From NCBI GenBank assembly GCA_032718475.1, contig JAUCBJ010000972.1, positions 1 to 38,884 of the forward strand: a stretch of 38,884 bases of DNA. The letters are read 5' to 3'. This document shows, one piece after another, positions 1 through 9,363 of this stretch (position 1 is the stretch's first letter; each line of letters starts with the position of its first letter). The notes under the pieces are model-generated. The model made no database searches and was not told where the DNA came from. It saw only the letters and a program-made list of their open reading frames with translations. The DNA is from Nemertoderma westbladi (lineage: Eukaryota > Xenacoelomorpha > Nemertodermatida > Nemertodermatidae). Both the position numbers and the translations under genes were made by a program.

Positions 1-470
1 TCTCGGGGAGTGTAAATAATCGCCAGGTTGTCGACCGGAATTTCTAACTTTCTGTACCCGTTTTTTGGGATCGAGACGTAATCTGCTGTCTTTACAGCAC
101 TCTGTCCAACCTCCCTCTAGCGGGAAGGTTGGCAGGCAATCTTAGGATCGAAACGTAGCTAACTGGCCACTCAGCAGTCTCCTTGGCTACCCAATCAGGA
201 CGCTTCCTGAGACGGTATTTAAGGAGCTGCTGGCCACTTTTCCTCACTTCCAAGTCGACAACCTTTTCCTTGTGCAAACCCCTGCTTCAAAGTTTAGTGA
301 TTTAATTGTCTCCTCTTCTATTTCCTTATTATTCAACGAACTATTATAAATAAACTCAGTTATCGCGTTCACTCAAAATCAACTTTTTCAACCTTCACCT
401 TACCCTTCTACCTCTACTTTGGGAGCCGTCACATAGTTGCACTCCCTTCGGCAACTGGGATTCTAAAATC
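1..470 (+). mobile_element. 3' LTR of a diverged BEL/Pao-like element
   Basis: The window opens with a purine-rich run ending GGGGAG, followed at 11 by TGTAAATAATCGCC. This is the same junction (polypurine tract then LTR start) as in the BEL elements at 7508 and 10900. Further matches to those LTRs occur in the same order: CCCTCTAGCGG near 113, GGATCGAAACGTA near 147, CCAATCAGG at 191, TATTTAA at 216, CTTGTGCAAACCCCTGC near 269 and a GTCAC/TTGC block near 428. It is therefore a related but clearly different family. The rest of that element must lie left of the window. CCAAT and TATA spacing fits an LTR promoter, and AATAAA at 349-354 could be its polyadenylation signal. The right end is not certain because no partner LTR is visible; I place it near 465-484. 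Confidence 0.75.
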
Positions 471-771
471 GAAGACTCTCTGCATCTCTCAACGCCCAGT
501 TCGCCACAAGCAGATCGGAAACACATAAATTGGCCATAAAAAAGTTGATTGTGTTCTGCATTTTCTTATTAGTTGCAATTACTAACAACATCAATGTGTT
601 ACCGACAAGTATCAACGCAAAAACCAGTGAGTAGAATACATCTATAAACATTATTTGCTCATCCATCACATTATGAGGTACTTCGACGAATCGTTGAGTA
701 GTATTGGAGAAGGTTTTATTTTCTAATAGTTCATTATAGTCATAGATAATTCTGTTCTCCGATTCCATCAT
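463..771 (-). CDS. Class A (rhodopsin-like) GPCR, first coding exon
   Basis: The ORF begins at the ATG at 769-771 and encodes the N terminus, TM1, the first intracellular loop and the start of TM2 of a rhodopsin-family receptor. Two N-glycosylation sequons (NKT at 18, NTT at 23) sit in the acidic extracellular tail. TM1 covers about residues 43-66 and has the conserved GN pair (N58 = N1.50). The loop KKMQNTINFFMANL and the TM2 motif SDLLV (D86 = D2.50) look like peptide-receptor sequence. The match fades after residue 90, so the exon probably ends at a GT donor such as CTT|GTGGCG or GC|GTTGAG, or is broken by the LTR to its left. The remaining six helices are not in the window. The ligand cannot be told from this piece. 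It could be a working first exon or a remnant. Confidence 0.72.
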   Translation of the reverse strand: MMESENRIIYDYNELLENKTFSNTTQRFVEVPHNVMDEQIMFIDVFYSLVFALILVGNTLMLLVIATNKKMQNTINFFMANLCVSDLLVANWALRDAESLRF

Positions 772-1891
772 TGCGATTTGTAATTAGGTACTGACCCGTT
801 CTATGTATGTTGCATTACATTATTAAATCATTAGACTTAAATATTAATTATAATTTTAACAAGAGCAGAGAACAGGCATTCCTTTAGGAAACAGAGTGGA
901 AGGGTTTACTATGGAATATCACCCATCATGATGGTGAACAGGCATTCCTCGGTTAACAAGCCTAAATGATTCTCCCATTCATATTACAGGCCATACTGAA
1001 ACAATTCTAGAATTTTCTTTTTTACAAGTTTTCAAAACTCCAGATGTTTAGAATATAATATAGATATATTAACAGTTGTTGGCCTCCATATTATGCTCTC
1101 AAAAGAGGGCGAAAAAGCTGCGCCAACAATGACAAATATGAAACTCTAACCTCCTGTGCTCTTGACTCTCGTATAACGTTTTGGGTAGAATAGCCTTCCA
1201 CTGAAACCCGTTACTTTACCCAAATTTATGATTCACATTAATTAATTAAATTAATTAGTGTTAATAATTGTTGTAGGCTTGGCGGGCTGTCAGATATCGG
1301 CGTAGCGATTAAAATATCCGTCGAATGACTCACATAGATTTACTATTTTCCAGGTCGGGATTGGTACTACTGTAAATGCTCAATGAAATTCCTTAGCATT
1401 TTGTTCACAAACATTTAATCAAAATATTATCATGAACTATCGCCGTACCAATCCAAGAAACAAATTATTAAAACAAAATCTACAGGAACACACAAAGTAC
1501 ACGTTTGTGGGGCCATCGCGCAGGACGAGGCTCAGTTATCAGATACAGATTACAATTGAGCAATTCTATCCCAAAATCGGTACTTAAGAAATTTAAATAA
1601 ATAAATAAGAAACTTAACCAAACTGCCAATAAGAGTAAATCAAAGAAGAGAGGAAAGTTCCCCCTCGCTTCAACCGCCCTCTTAATCTGCTCCACCCCAA
1701 CCGCAAAGGAGCATAGAGGATTAATGAAAGACAGAGGTATTAACAGGAAATTGTTGGTGTGAATGGTTTAATATCTCATTCGTCCTTCCTTACTGCATTA
1801 TATTAAGCAACACAAATATATATGTTAAGAATTACAAATTAGAATTATTAACAGGAAATTGTGTTTTAAAAGTAGTATATTTTTAGGTGTG
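772..1891. other. AT-rich spacer upstream of the GPCR exon
   Basis: I see no convincing gene. A 14-bp direct repeat (GAACAGGCATTCCT) occurs near 870 and 941. A 10-bp inverted repeat GGATTGGTAC / GTACCAATCC lies near 1357 and 1446. TATTAACAGGAAATTGT occurs twice, near 1738 and 1847. Any promoter of the GPCR should lie in this stretch, but no core element is clear. Confidence 0.5.
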
Positions 1892-1896
1892 GTGGC
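1892..1896 (+). repeat. Left target-site duplication GTGGC of the compound BEL element
   Basis: The five bases GTGGC directly precede the TGTAAATGATCG start of LTR1 and recur directly after the ACA end of LTR3 (11717-11721). BEL/Pao insertions typically create duplications of about 5 bp. Confidence 0.85.
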
Positions 1897-2517
1897 TGTA
1901 AATGATCGCCTTCACCTTTGCAAAAAAACCAGCACTTGTCTTTCCTTATTACTTCTTTTATTGCGGCCTCAAATTATGTTACTGCTGTAGAGCACAATCG
2001 TTATACTTTACCTGTACATGTCGATCCCTTTCCCTCTAGCGGAATAATCGGATCAAAACGTAAAGGTTCTCAAACGCTTCCCTTGGCATTCTGCCCAATA
2101 GCTGCTCGATTCACCTAAGGGGGATCGAAACGTTACACCAATCAGGAAGCGCTATGCGGGGGTATTTAAAGCCCCTGCACGCATCATTTCTTCACTTCTT
2201 AGTCAAAATTCTAGCTTCTTGTGCAAACCCCTGCCACTAAGTTTAGGATAAGTTTCGTTATTTATTTTTGTGAATTTTATTATAATCTTTTCTTTACTTA
2301 TTGGTTAATAAGAAGTCAATTTATATTTCTCCCGAATTTCTCTTAATGTTTTATATCTACTATCATTCAACTTCCTGGGTGCTGTCACTGTGTTGCGACA
2401 CCCTACGGAGACGGGCTCCTTCCATTCAACTTTCATTCCGTCATTTCAAAGGCCTAGGCCTACTTAAACTCAGATATCGCTATGCAATACTTCCCTTCCT
2501 ACCCAAAGTCTGCCACA
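1897..2517 (+). repeat. BEL LTR1 (5' outer LTR)
   Basis: The 621-bp LTR begins TGTAAATGATCG and ends GCCACA. It is shorter than the other two because it lacks the 199-bp block (a LINE fragment plus one TATCATTCAAC) found in LTR2 and LTR3. A CCAAT motif lies near 2132 and a TATTTAAA box at 2163-2170. Confidence 0.88.
2132..2170 (+). promoter_or_regulatory. LTR core promoter: CCAAT motif and TATA box
   Basis: CCAATCAGG is followed about 30 bp later by GGTATTTAAAGCCCC. The same pair occurs at equivalent positions in LTR3 and in the diverged LTR at the window start; in LTR2 the CCAAT is altered to CCTAT. Confidence 0.55.
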
Positions 2518-2541
2518 CTTTGAACAGGATACCCTTTACCA

Positions 2542-2952
2542 ATGGAGAACGTCACTGAGTCTATTCTGAGGGGTCGGAATAAATCCACTAAGGGCGCGAT
2601 TACGGCACAGATTCGGGAGATCTGTGCTCTCAACCCAACTGCGGACAAACTGAAGGCTCATGTCACCCTCAACTCTACTCGCTTGCAGCAACGGAAAGCA
2701 ACACTTCTCGAGATCTTCGAGGTGCTGTTTCTGAAGACTGCTGACGAAGAGGCCGCCGAACTTCTTTTCGATGAGATGGAGTCGGAACGGAACCGCATCC
2801 TCGATGCCAAACTCCACCTCGATCAGCTACAAGGGCTGCTCTCCATCGACGACCCGCCTTCTCCCGCCGACTGCGACTCAGTTGCGCCCTCTACTTCTGG
2901 TGTTGAGGCCCTTCTGTCAGCTTCGACTCTCCCGAAACTGTCTCTCTCCTGA
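2542..2952 (+). pseudogene. BEL gag N-terminal part (copy 1), interrupted
   Basis: It starts at the ATG 25 bp after LTR1 and reads 136 residues, rich in charged helical sequence, up to the motif LPKLSLS. In BEL gag proteins of the DUF1759 type this motif is followed directly by the FSGDPLDWRQF segment. Here the frame hits a stop at 2950-2952, because the following gag segment has been turned around. The missing continuation can be read on the minus strand between about 3137 and 2950. This is damage rather than a natural end. The same break is present in copy 2. Confidence 0.85.
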
Positions 2953-3275
2953 GTGGCAGCGGCATAGGCTCCACCACCACACGTGATGCCCTGCACAGCA
3001 GCGAGAGCAGGAACGCGGAGGCAGTTCTTTAGATGGACAAACTTGGCGGCAGGTGAAACAGTAGACTTATCGAAGTCGACGAGCATGATGAACTGGTCGT
3101 GGAACTGTCTCCAATCCAGGGGATCGCCAGAGAACATGTTCTACTGCTAGTTCTAGTCTACTGTTTCACCTGCCGCCAAGTTTGTCCATCTAAAGAACTG
3201 CCTCTGCTTTCCTGCTCTCGCTGCTGTGCAGGGCATCACGTGTGGTGGTGGAGCCTATGCCGCTGCCACTCAGGA
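2947..3275. repeat. 121-bp inverted duplication within gag (hairpin)
   Basis: The left arm (2947-3067) and right arm (3155-3275) are reverse complements with about two mismatches, separated by an 87-bp spacer. The left arm and spacer are gag sequence in reverse orientation (FSGDPLDW through ATQE on the minus strand). The right arm is the same gag stretch in the normal orientation. So a gag segment was copied backwards and its original forward start was lost. Replication template switching would do this. Confidence 0.9.
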
Positions 3276-3900
3276 ACTGATTTCACGGTTCGGGCAACCA
3301 AACATTCTAATCGCTCTCTATAGCCAGCAGATTGTGAACGCCCCAGCGGTCGCAACTGACAACCTGGACCAGTTACGAACTTTAGTGGACACCTTCTCTT
3401 CCTCCGTTCGGGAGTTAGAGTCTCTATTCGAAGAAGTAAAGAAAACTGGACTCAATGGAGACCAAGCCCCCTGCGCCTTCTCTACGAAGCTAGCTGGGCT
3501 CCTCCTGGCTCCGCAGCTGCTCTCAAAGCTGCCCAAGTCAATCGTCCTGGAGTGGAACCATAGGAATGCCAAGCCTATGGGACGTCACAACCTGGAAGCG
3601 CTACTAGATTTCCTAAAGACCGAACTGGAGGGCCTGGATCGTATCGACGGTCGGGTGAACCACCCAGACGCGCCAACCACCTGTCTACGAACCCCAAACC
3701 AGCTGCATGCAAACCTTTGGTTACCTTATCTTCCAAAACGCTTCACCCTCCAAGGATTAGGGACACTCCACCCGGAGATTGACTTGTGGCCGTTCGCTCA
3801 CAAAACCTCTACACTAACTGCCTGGCGTTGGGCCACTACGTTTCCGACTGCCCCCCAACTGCCTAACTGCAGGACTTGCTCTCAGAAGCACCACGGACTC
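3226..3900 (+). pseudogene. BEL gag C-terminal part with zinc-knuckle region (copy 1)
   Basis: The frame resumes in normal orientation after the hairpin and reads gag-like helical sequence to about 3690. A cysteine/histidine-rich segment follows near 3800-3900. NCLALGHYVSDCP is in one frame, and NCRTCSQKHHGLLHH in the next, so a 1-nt change in the CCCCCC run near 3851 has shifted the frame. These paired motifs are typical of the nucleocapsid end of BEL/Pao gag. In the intact parent this would be one polyprotein with pol. Confidence 0.8.
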
Positions 3901-3959
3901 CTTCACCATGAGCTTACTTCCCTCCCTGGGGGATTCTCTAGAGTCGGCTCATTCACCCC

Positions 3960-4160
3960 ATCGCTCGTTCACAGAACCTTAGAGCCACCGACTGGCTCAC
4001 GATTGACCTTGCGGACCCTGACCCCTCAGCTGTCCATCCTACTGACTTCCTCCTCGGGGCAGACCTCCTCCCACATATTCTCCTTCCTGGAATAACGGTT
4101 GAGGATGGGGTGATGGCGCAGAACACAATCTTTGGTTGGACTCTTCTAGGGTGCCGTTCC
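3960..4160 (+). pseudogene. BEL pol: aspartic-protease-like segment (DUF1758 type), copy 1
   Basis: In one frame the sequence DFLLGADLLPHILLPG is followed by NTIFGWTLLG near 4130-4148. This DxLLGxD...GWTLxG pattern is typical of the C-terminal half of BEL/Pao retropepsins. The N-terminal half with the catalytic aspartate is not clearly readable, and the flanking frames are shifted. Absent from copy 2. Confidence 0.65.
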
Positions 4161-5110
4161 TCTACGAGATCAACACTCTCTCAGTCCTTCCGCGTTTGTA
4201 CCAGGGGGCTGGACGTCCTATGTGACCTGGAGACCATCGGAATTACGCCCGAGACTGACGATGAAACTTCGGACTTCTTTGTCCACCCACACCTTGTTGG
4301 GGGTCGTTTCGAAATAGACCTCGCATGGATCAATGCCCGCTGCCCAGCGAGTAACTGTAGTAGAGTCTCCAAGCGCCGACTCACTCCCAACCATCTCGAA
4401 GGACTCAAGCAGCTTGAGTCCCTGGGGTATACCAAGAGACTAGCGTCTCCACCCCCTACTGCTTACTTCTTGCCGCACCATGCCATGGTGCAGCATGGAA
4501 AGACACGAATTGTCTTCGATGGCGCCCAGAAGTCACCCAATGGCCTCTCCATCAATGACTGTCTGAAGACAGGTCCGAACCTCCTCCCGCTACTTTTCAA
4601 TGTCACCTTGCGATTCTGAGTCTACCCCTGCGTGGCCGTAGGGGACATTTTCAAATCACCTTTGCATACGGTGGCGAGATGAAGAGGGGGAGGTCGTGAG
4701 CTACTTTGTTCGCCTTCCATTTGGACTCAACTGCTCCCCGAGCGCCCTCCAGTCTACTCTGTGAGTCCTGTTCGGCCGGCATACAGATGCTGCTTCGGCC
4801 CCAGCATTGCCGAGCTCGTCTGCTGATGCGACCCTGGTCGGTGACCCCTTGGCCATTGATCCCTTAGTCGTTAACTCTCCAGCCATTGAACCACACACCC
4901 TCTCTCGTCTCCTAGCCAGTCTCTACATTGATGATGTGGTCTTAGGGGGAGACACTGCGGCCAAAGTGAACCAGCTAAGGGAGACCCTGACTGACGTACT
5001 GAGCCGCGCCTCCATGGACCTCCACAAGTGGAGGTCAACAAACCCCATCTGTGAAGGGGAGAGCCTTCCAACCCGAGTACTGGGAATTCCATGGGACCAT
5101 GTTGCTGACA
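4160..5110 (+). pseudogene. BEL pol: reverse transcriptase (copy 1)
   Basis: Recognisable blocks in order: YFLPHHAMVQHGKTRIVFDG (near 4462-4521), LSINDCLKTGPNLLP, FVRLPFGLNCSPSALQ (near 4706-4752) and the catalytic box YIDDVV at 4924-4941. The last is followed by LRETLTDVLSRASMDLHKW. The frame is broken by TGA at 4617-4619 and 4762-4764, each where related elements carry arginine, and by an expanded, low-complexity stretch near 4800-4890. The YxDD catalytic pair itself is intact. No functional enzyme can be made. The whole domain is deleted from copy 2. Confidence 0.85.
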
Positions 5111-5945
5111 AATCTCAGTCAACCTCGACAATGTCGCCCTGCCTAAGGTGTTCACTAAGAGGTCCTTACTGGCCTGTACCACCTCCATCTTCGATCCCCT
5201 GGGTCTCCTCTCCCCCTGGACGCTTTATCTGCGCTTGCAACTGCAGGCAGCCTGGAACACTGGCTCTGGGTGGGACCATCCGCTAGACCCTTCTGCCATG
5301 AGTATCTGCGTGAATCTCCTTTCCCGCATACCTACGAACCCACCTGCCGTTCCCTGGAACTGTTCGCACCCAGACTGTATCGAGGTCTACGTCGATGCTT
5401 CGCGCAAAGCCTATGCGGCTTGTCTCTACACACTGCAGAGTGGTGTGCAGACTCTGCTTTGTGAGAAGGCGGGCACTGCGCCACGGTGGCCCCAACTTTC
5501 GATACCTCGCCTGGAGCTGATGGCGGCTCTGCTGGGAACCCGTCTATATGTATCCGTCCTCAAGGCACACGAAGACCTCCCTGGGGTCAACGCCCACTTC
5601 TATTCGGGCTCTACGATAACCCTCGCCTGGCTGAGTAAGCCTTCCGTAACCTGGAAAACCTTCGTGGCAACCGGGTGGGCGAAATCCAGCTCCACGCACC
5701 CTCCTATCTCTGGTCCCACATACCAGGGAGTCTGAACCCGGCAGACATTGCTACCCGCGGGTTCGACCACATCGATCTTAGCGCTTGTAGTTGGTGGTCC
5801 AGCCCCCCGGGTGACCCTGACCACATACTAGTCATTGACCCGCCAGTCATTGACCCTCGACACGCGACTCTGGAGATCTGCTGTCTGTTGTCTCGTCCTG
5901 CCATGGGGAGCAAGACTGTCGTGGACCTCCTACGTTTCTCCTAAC
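5110..5945 (+). pseudogene. BEL pol: RNase H / A17-type region (copy 1)
   Basis: SIFDPLGLLSPWTLYLR opens the region, followed by the RNase H motifs EVYVDASRKAYAAC (near 5381) and PRLELMAALLGTRL (near 5503). Then comes FYSGSTITLAWLSKP (near 5599), in which the usual catalytic aspartate of the xSDS motif is glycine. HIPGSLNPADIATRG (near 5717) sits in a different frame, so there is at least one frameshift near 5670. The segment is the connection between RT and integrase. Confidence 0.82.
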
Positions 5946-5965
5946 TCACCCGCTCGGTTCGGGTT

Positions 5966-7325
5966 ATGGCATGGGTCTCTCGCTTCATCCACAACTCCCG
6001 GGTTCGTCGGCGAACCCACAACTCCACTGCTAGCAGCCCCCTCAGTGGAGAGGAGCGAGCCCAAGCCCTTATCTCACTCTTCTATTTGGAACAGCGCTCG
6101 CTGATGAGCACCAACATAGAGTTGATCCTGGATGGAGATGCTCGCGAATCAGCCCTTTGGCCCTTCTGCCCCTTTATCGTTCCGAGGAATAACATCGTCT
6201 ATGGTTGCCCTCGAACCCAGGAACAATCGCTCCCGCTTCTGCCCAAGAAGTCCCCCCTCGCACGCCTGATTGCCTGGGACGTTCACATCAACTCTAAACA
6301 TGGGGGAGTCACTATGATGATGTCTGAGCTGGGCTGAACCGTCTGGATCGCTGGCCTTCGCTCAATCTGCAAGAAGGTTACCCACGACTGCACTTGATGC
6401 AGCCACTATCACTCCTGACATTTCGACACACCTGGGGGGGGGGGGGGGGCTGCCTGAATTCCGCGTCCAGCCTGGTGTGATCCTGTTCCAGTCCACCAGC
6501 TTGGACTATGCGAGCGGCCTTGTTAACAACTTGGGATAAAGCAAAGGTGGCACATTCTCCTCTTAACGTGTGCGTCCACACGCGCCCCTGCAACTCGAGC
6601 TCACCAGAAGCTTGGACTCCGAGGATACTTTCAATGCCCTACACCGTTTCGCTGCGCGTAGAGGCATACCTGAGGTGTTGTATTCTGACAATGCCGCCAC
6701 ATTTAAACTTCTGGGCAAGGTTTTGTCCAGCACTAAATGGAACTTTATCACCGTCCACGAGCCGTAGCATGGCAGATTCTGGGAACGGATGGTGGGGGTC
6801 GTGAAGCATGCGGTTCTCAAGAGTCTGGGACGAGCAGCCCTCACGGACGACGAGCTGCGCACTGTACTGGCTGAAGTCAAGGCCGCAATGAACTGTAGAC
6901 CCCTCATCCAGACCTCCGATGACACTCACAAACCTCTCACTCCAGCACACTTCCTCTTTGGTGGGACCCTGCCAGCGTTGACTCCTCCTCTCGCCCTCCT
7001 CTCGCCTAAAGACTACGAGGGATCCTTATCGACTTCATCACTGCGTCGCAGCTGGCGCTGATCTGTGGCCGCCTCTGAGGCTAAATGGTTGCGCTGGACC
7101 TCCAAATACCTCCCTACCTTGCGATCCTGGTGCCGGAAGCAGATACCTCACCCAGTTTCGAGAGCAGGACATCGTCATAGTCAACACCCCCCTCAAACCA
7201 TGTTCCATATGGCCTCTCGGTAATGTCACCCGAGTCCATCCTGGTGGCCAGACAGCGGACGTCCGGGTCAAGGGACACATCTCGTCACGCCCTGTGGCTG
7301 GTCTCGTTCCCCTCGAGATAAACTG
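5966..7325 (+). pseudogene. BEL pol: integrase with DUF5641-like tail (copy 1)
   Basis: The zinc-binding HHCC region includes HINSKHGGV near 6284, followed by two TGA codons (6335-6337 and 6395-6397). The DDE core can be followed as LDYASG (near 6503), YSDNAATF (near 6681) and FWERMVGVVKHAV (near 6778). A TAG occurs just before HGRFWERM where tryptophan is expected. The C-terminal tail includes WPLGNVTRVHPGG and RPVAGLVPLEIN before a stop near 7323. A run of about 16 G near 6434 lies between the zinc finger and the core and breaks the frame. Confidence 0.85.
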
Positions 7326-7507
7326 ATACGGACTCATATTCATTGTTTGCATTTGGTTTTTCTTATCAGTTATTTCGCTTTTTGTGTTTGCTTTCCTCGT
7401 TATTACGTTCATTAGGTGCAATAAGTTAACTTTGTCGCTCGAATCTTTGTCTGTGTTTGCGATCATTATGTTGTCCTATTTTAGCTCACGCGAAAATAGG
7501 AGGGGAG
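7326..7507 (+). other. BEL 3' noncoding leader to LTR2 with polypurine tract
   Basis: A T-rich untranslated segment ends in the polypurine tract GAAAATAGGAGGGGAG (7492-7507) immediately before LTR2. In retroelements this tract primes plus-strand DNA synthesis. An 8-bp inverted repeat, CCTATTTT / AAAATAGG, spans the tract; copy 2 has lost its left half. Confidence 0.75.
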
Positions 7508-8309
7508 TGTAAATGATCGCCTTCACCTTTGCTAAAAACCAGCACTTGTCTTTCCTTATTACTTATTTTATGTTACTGCTGTAGAGCACAATCGCTATAC
7601 TATACCTGTACGTTTCGATCCCTTTCCCTCTAGCGGAATAATCGGATCGGAACGTAAAGGTTCTCAAACGCTTCCCTTGGCATTCTGCCCAATAGCTGCT
7701 CGATTCACCTAAGGTGGATCGAAACGTTACACCTATCAGGAAGCGCTATGCGGGGGTATTTAAAGCCCCTGCACGCGTCATTTCTTCACTTCTTAGTCAA
7801 AATTCCAGCTTCTTGTGCAAACCCCTGCCACTAAGTTTAGGATAAGTTTCGGTATTTATTTTGTGATTTTGTTATAATCTTTTCTTTACTTTATTGGTTA
7901 ATAAGAAGTCAATTTACATTTCTCCCGAATTTCTCTTAATGTTTTATATCTACTATCATTCAACAATCTCATAAGCATGGTGGACAGCCCATGACTTTCT
8001 TGAGACGCATCTTAAAGGACACTGGACTTGAAGATGCGGATGATCTAGCAAATGTCATGGGTGATAGGGAGTTGTGGCGGCGCAATTTTGTCGATAAGCC
8101 GGTACAGCATTCTTAAAAATGCAGCTGCAATGCAGCATGCCGATCCTAGTAGTATCATTCAACTTCCTGGGTGCTGTCACTGTGTTGCGACACCCTACGG
8201 AGACGGGCTCCTTCCATTCAACTTTCATTCCGTCATTTCAAAGGCCTAGGCCTACTTAAACTCAGATATCGCTATGCAATACTTCCCTTCCTACCCAAAG
8301 TCTGCCACA
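7508..8309 (+). repeat. BEL LTR2 (middle LTR)
   Basis: The 802-bp LTR matches LTR1 and LTR3. Relative to LTR1 it carries the LINE fragment. Relative to both others it lacks about 16 bp (ATTGCGGCCTCAAA region) near 7571. It ends GCCACA, followed by the same leader sequence as after LTR1. Confidence 0.88.
7965..8152 (+). mobile_element. 5'-truncated LINE 3' end inside LTR2
   Basis: This 188-bp block is bracketed by the 11-bp direct repeat TATCATTCAAC (7954-7964 and 8153-8163). LTR1 has only one copy of that repeat and nothing between. One plus-strand frame reads HGGQPMTFLRRILKDTGL through to DRELWRR and stops at 8114-8116. This resembles the C-terminal end of many non-LTR reverse transcriptases (GRP.TF...L..DTGL...DR..WR). 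After the stop a short 3' UTR without a poly-A tail remains. The pattern fits a severely 5'-truncated LINE insertion with a target duplication. Confidence 0.7.
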
Positions 8310-8333
8310 CTTTGAACAGGATACCCTTTACCA

Positions 8334-8744
8334 ATGGAGAACGTCACTGAGTCTATTCTGAGGGGTTGGAATAAATCCACTAAGGGCGCGATTACGGCAC
8401 AGATTTGGGAGATCTGTGCTCTCAACCCAACTGCGGACAAACTGAAGGCTCATGTCACCCTCAACTCTACTCGCTTGCAGCAACGGAAAGCAACACTTCT
8501 CGAGATCTTCGAGGTGCTGCTTCTGAAGACTGCTGACGAAGATGCCGCCGAACTTCTTTTCGATGAGATGGAGTCGGAACGGAACCGCATCCTCGATGCC
8601 AAACTCCACCTCGATCAGCTACAAGGGCTGCTCTCCATCGACGACCCGCCTTCTCCCGCCGACTGCGACTCAGTTGCGCCCTCTACTTCTGGTGTTGAGG
8701 CCCTTCTGTCAGCTTCGACTCTCCCGAAACTGTCTCTCTCCTGA
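8334..8744 (+). pseudogene. BEL gag N-terminal part (copy 2)
   Basis: The same 136-residue frame as at 2542 with a few substitutions (for example R12W and E76D-like changes). It stops at the same inherited break where gag turns into inverted sequence. Confidence 0.85.
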
Positions 8745-8927
8745 GTGGCAGCGGCATAGGCTCCACCACCACACGTGATGCCCTGCACAGCAGCGAGAGC
8801 AGGAACGCGGAGGCAGTTCTTTAGATGGACAAACTTGGCGGCAGGTGAAACAGTAGACTTATCGAAGTCGACGAGCACGATGAACTGGTTGTGGAACTGT
8901 CTCCAATCCAGGGGATCGCCAGAGAAC
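8739..8927 (-). pseudogene. Inverted gag segment (copy 2), right hairpin arm deleted
   Basis: This is the copy-2 equivalent of 2947-3135: gag sequence in reverse orientation. In copy 1 it is followed by the right arm of the hairpin. Here the sequence jumps at 8927 to RNase H sequence, removing the equivalent of 3136-5529 with a 1-bp overlap (C). The breakpoint lies inside the hairpin spacer, so the palindrome may have provoked the deletion. Confidence 0.85.
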
Positions 8928-9343
8928 TGCTGGGATCCCGTCTATATGTATCCGTCCTCAAGGCACACGAAGACCTCCCTGGGGTCAACGCCCGCTTCTA
9001 TTCGGGCTCTACGATAACCCTCGCCTGGCTGAGTAAGCCTTCCGTAACCTGGAAAACCTTCGTGGCAACCGGGTGGGCGAAATCCAGCTCCACGCACCCT
9101 CCTATCTCTGGTCCCACATACCAGGGAGTCTGAACCCGGCAGACATTGCTACCCGCGGGTTCGACCACATCGATCTTAGCGCTTCTAGTTGGTGGTCCAG
9201 CCCCCCGGGTGACCCTGACCACATACTAGTCATTGACCCGCCAGTCATTGACCCTCGACATGCGACTCTGGAGATCTGCTGTCTGTTGTCTCGTCCTGCC
9301 ATGGGGAGCACGACTGTCGTGGACCTCCTACGTTTCTCCTAAC
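8928..9343 (+). pseudogene. BEL pol: RNase H remnant (copy 2)
   Basis: It resumes in the RNase H domain just before the LGTRLYVSVLKAHED segment. It carries the same FYSGSTITLAWL motif with glycine for the catalytic aspartate, followed by the shifted HIPGSLNPADIATRG frame. Confidence 0.82.
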
Positions 9344-9363
9344 TCACCCGCTCGGTTCGGGTT

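Noticed and set aside
2518-2541. tRNA primer-binding site after LTR1
   Set aside because: No TGG-led complement of a tRNA 3' end is visible in the bases directly after the LTR.
2823-3137. 104-codon minus-strand ORF as a separate gene
   Set aside because: It is the reversed gag segment of the BEL hairpin plus antisense of the gag N terminus.
7038-7466. 142-codon minus-strand ORF (and its copy at 10437-10865)
   Set aside because: Antisense of the integrase tail and the BEL 3' untranslated region; no independent support.
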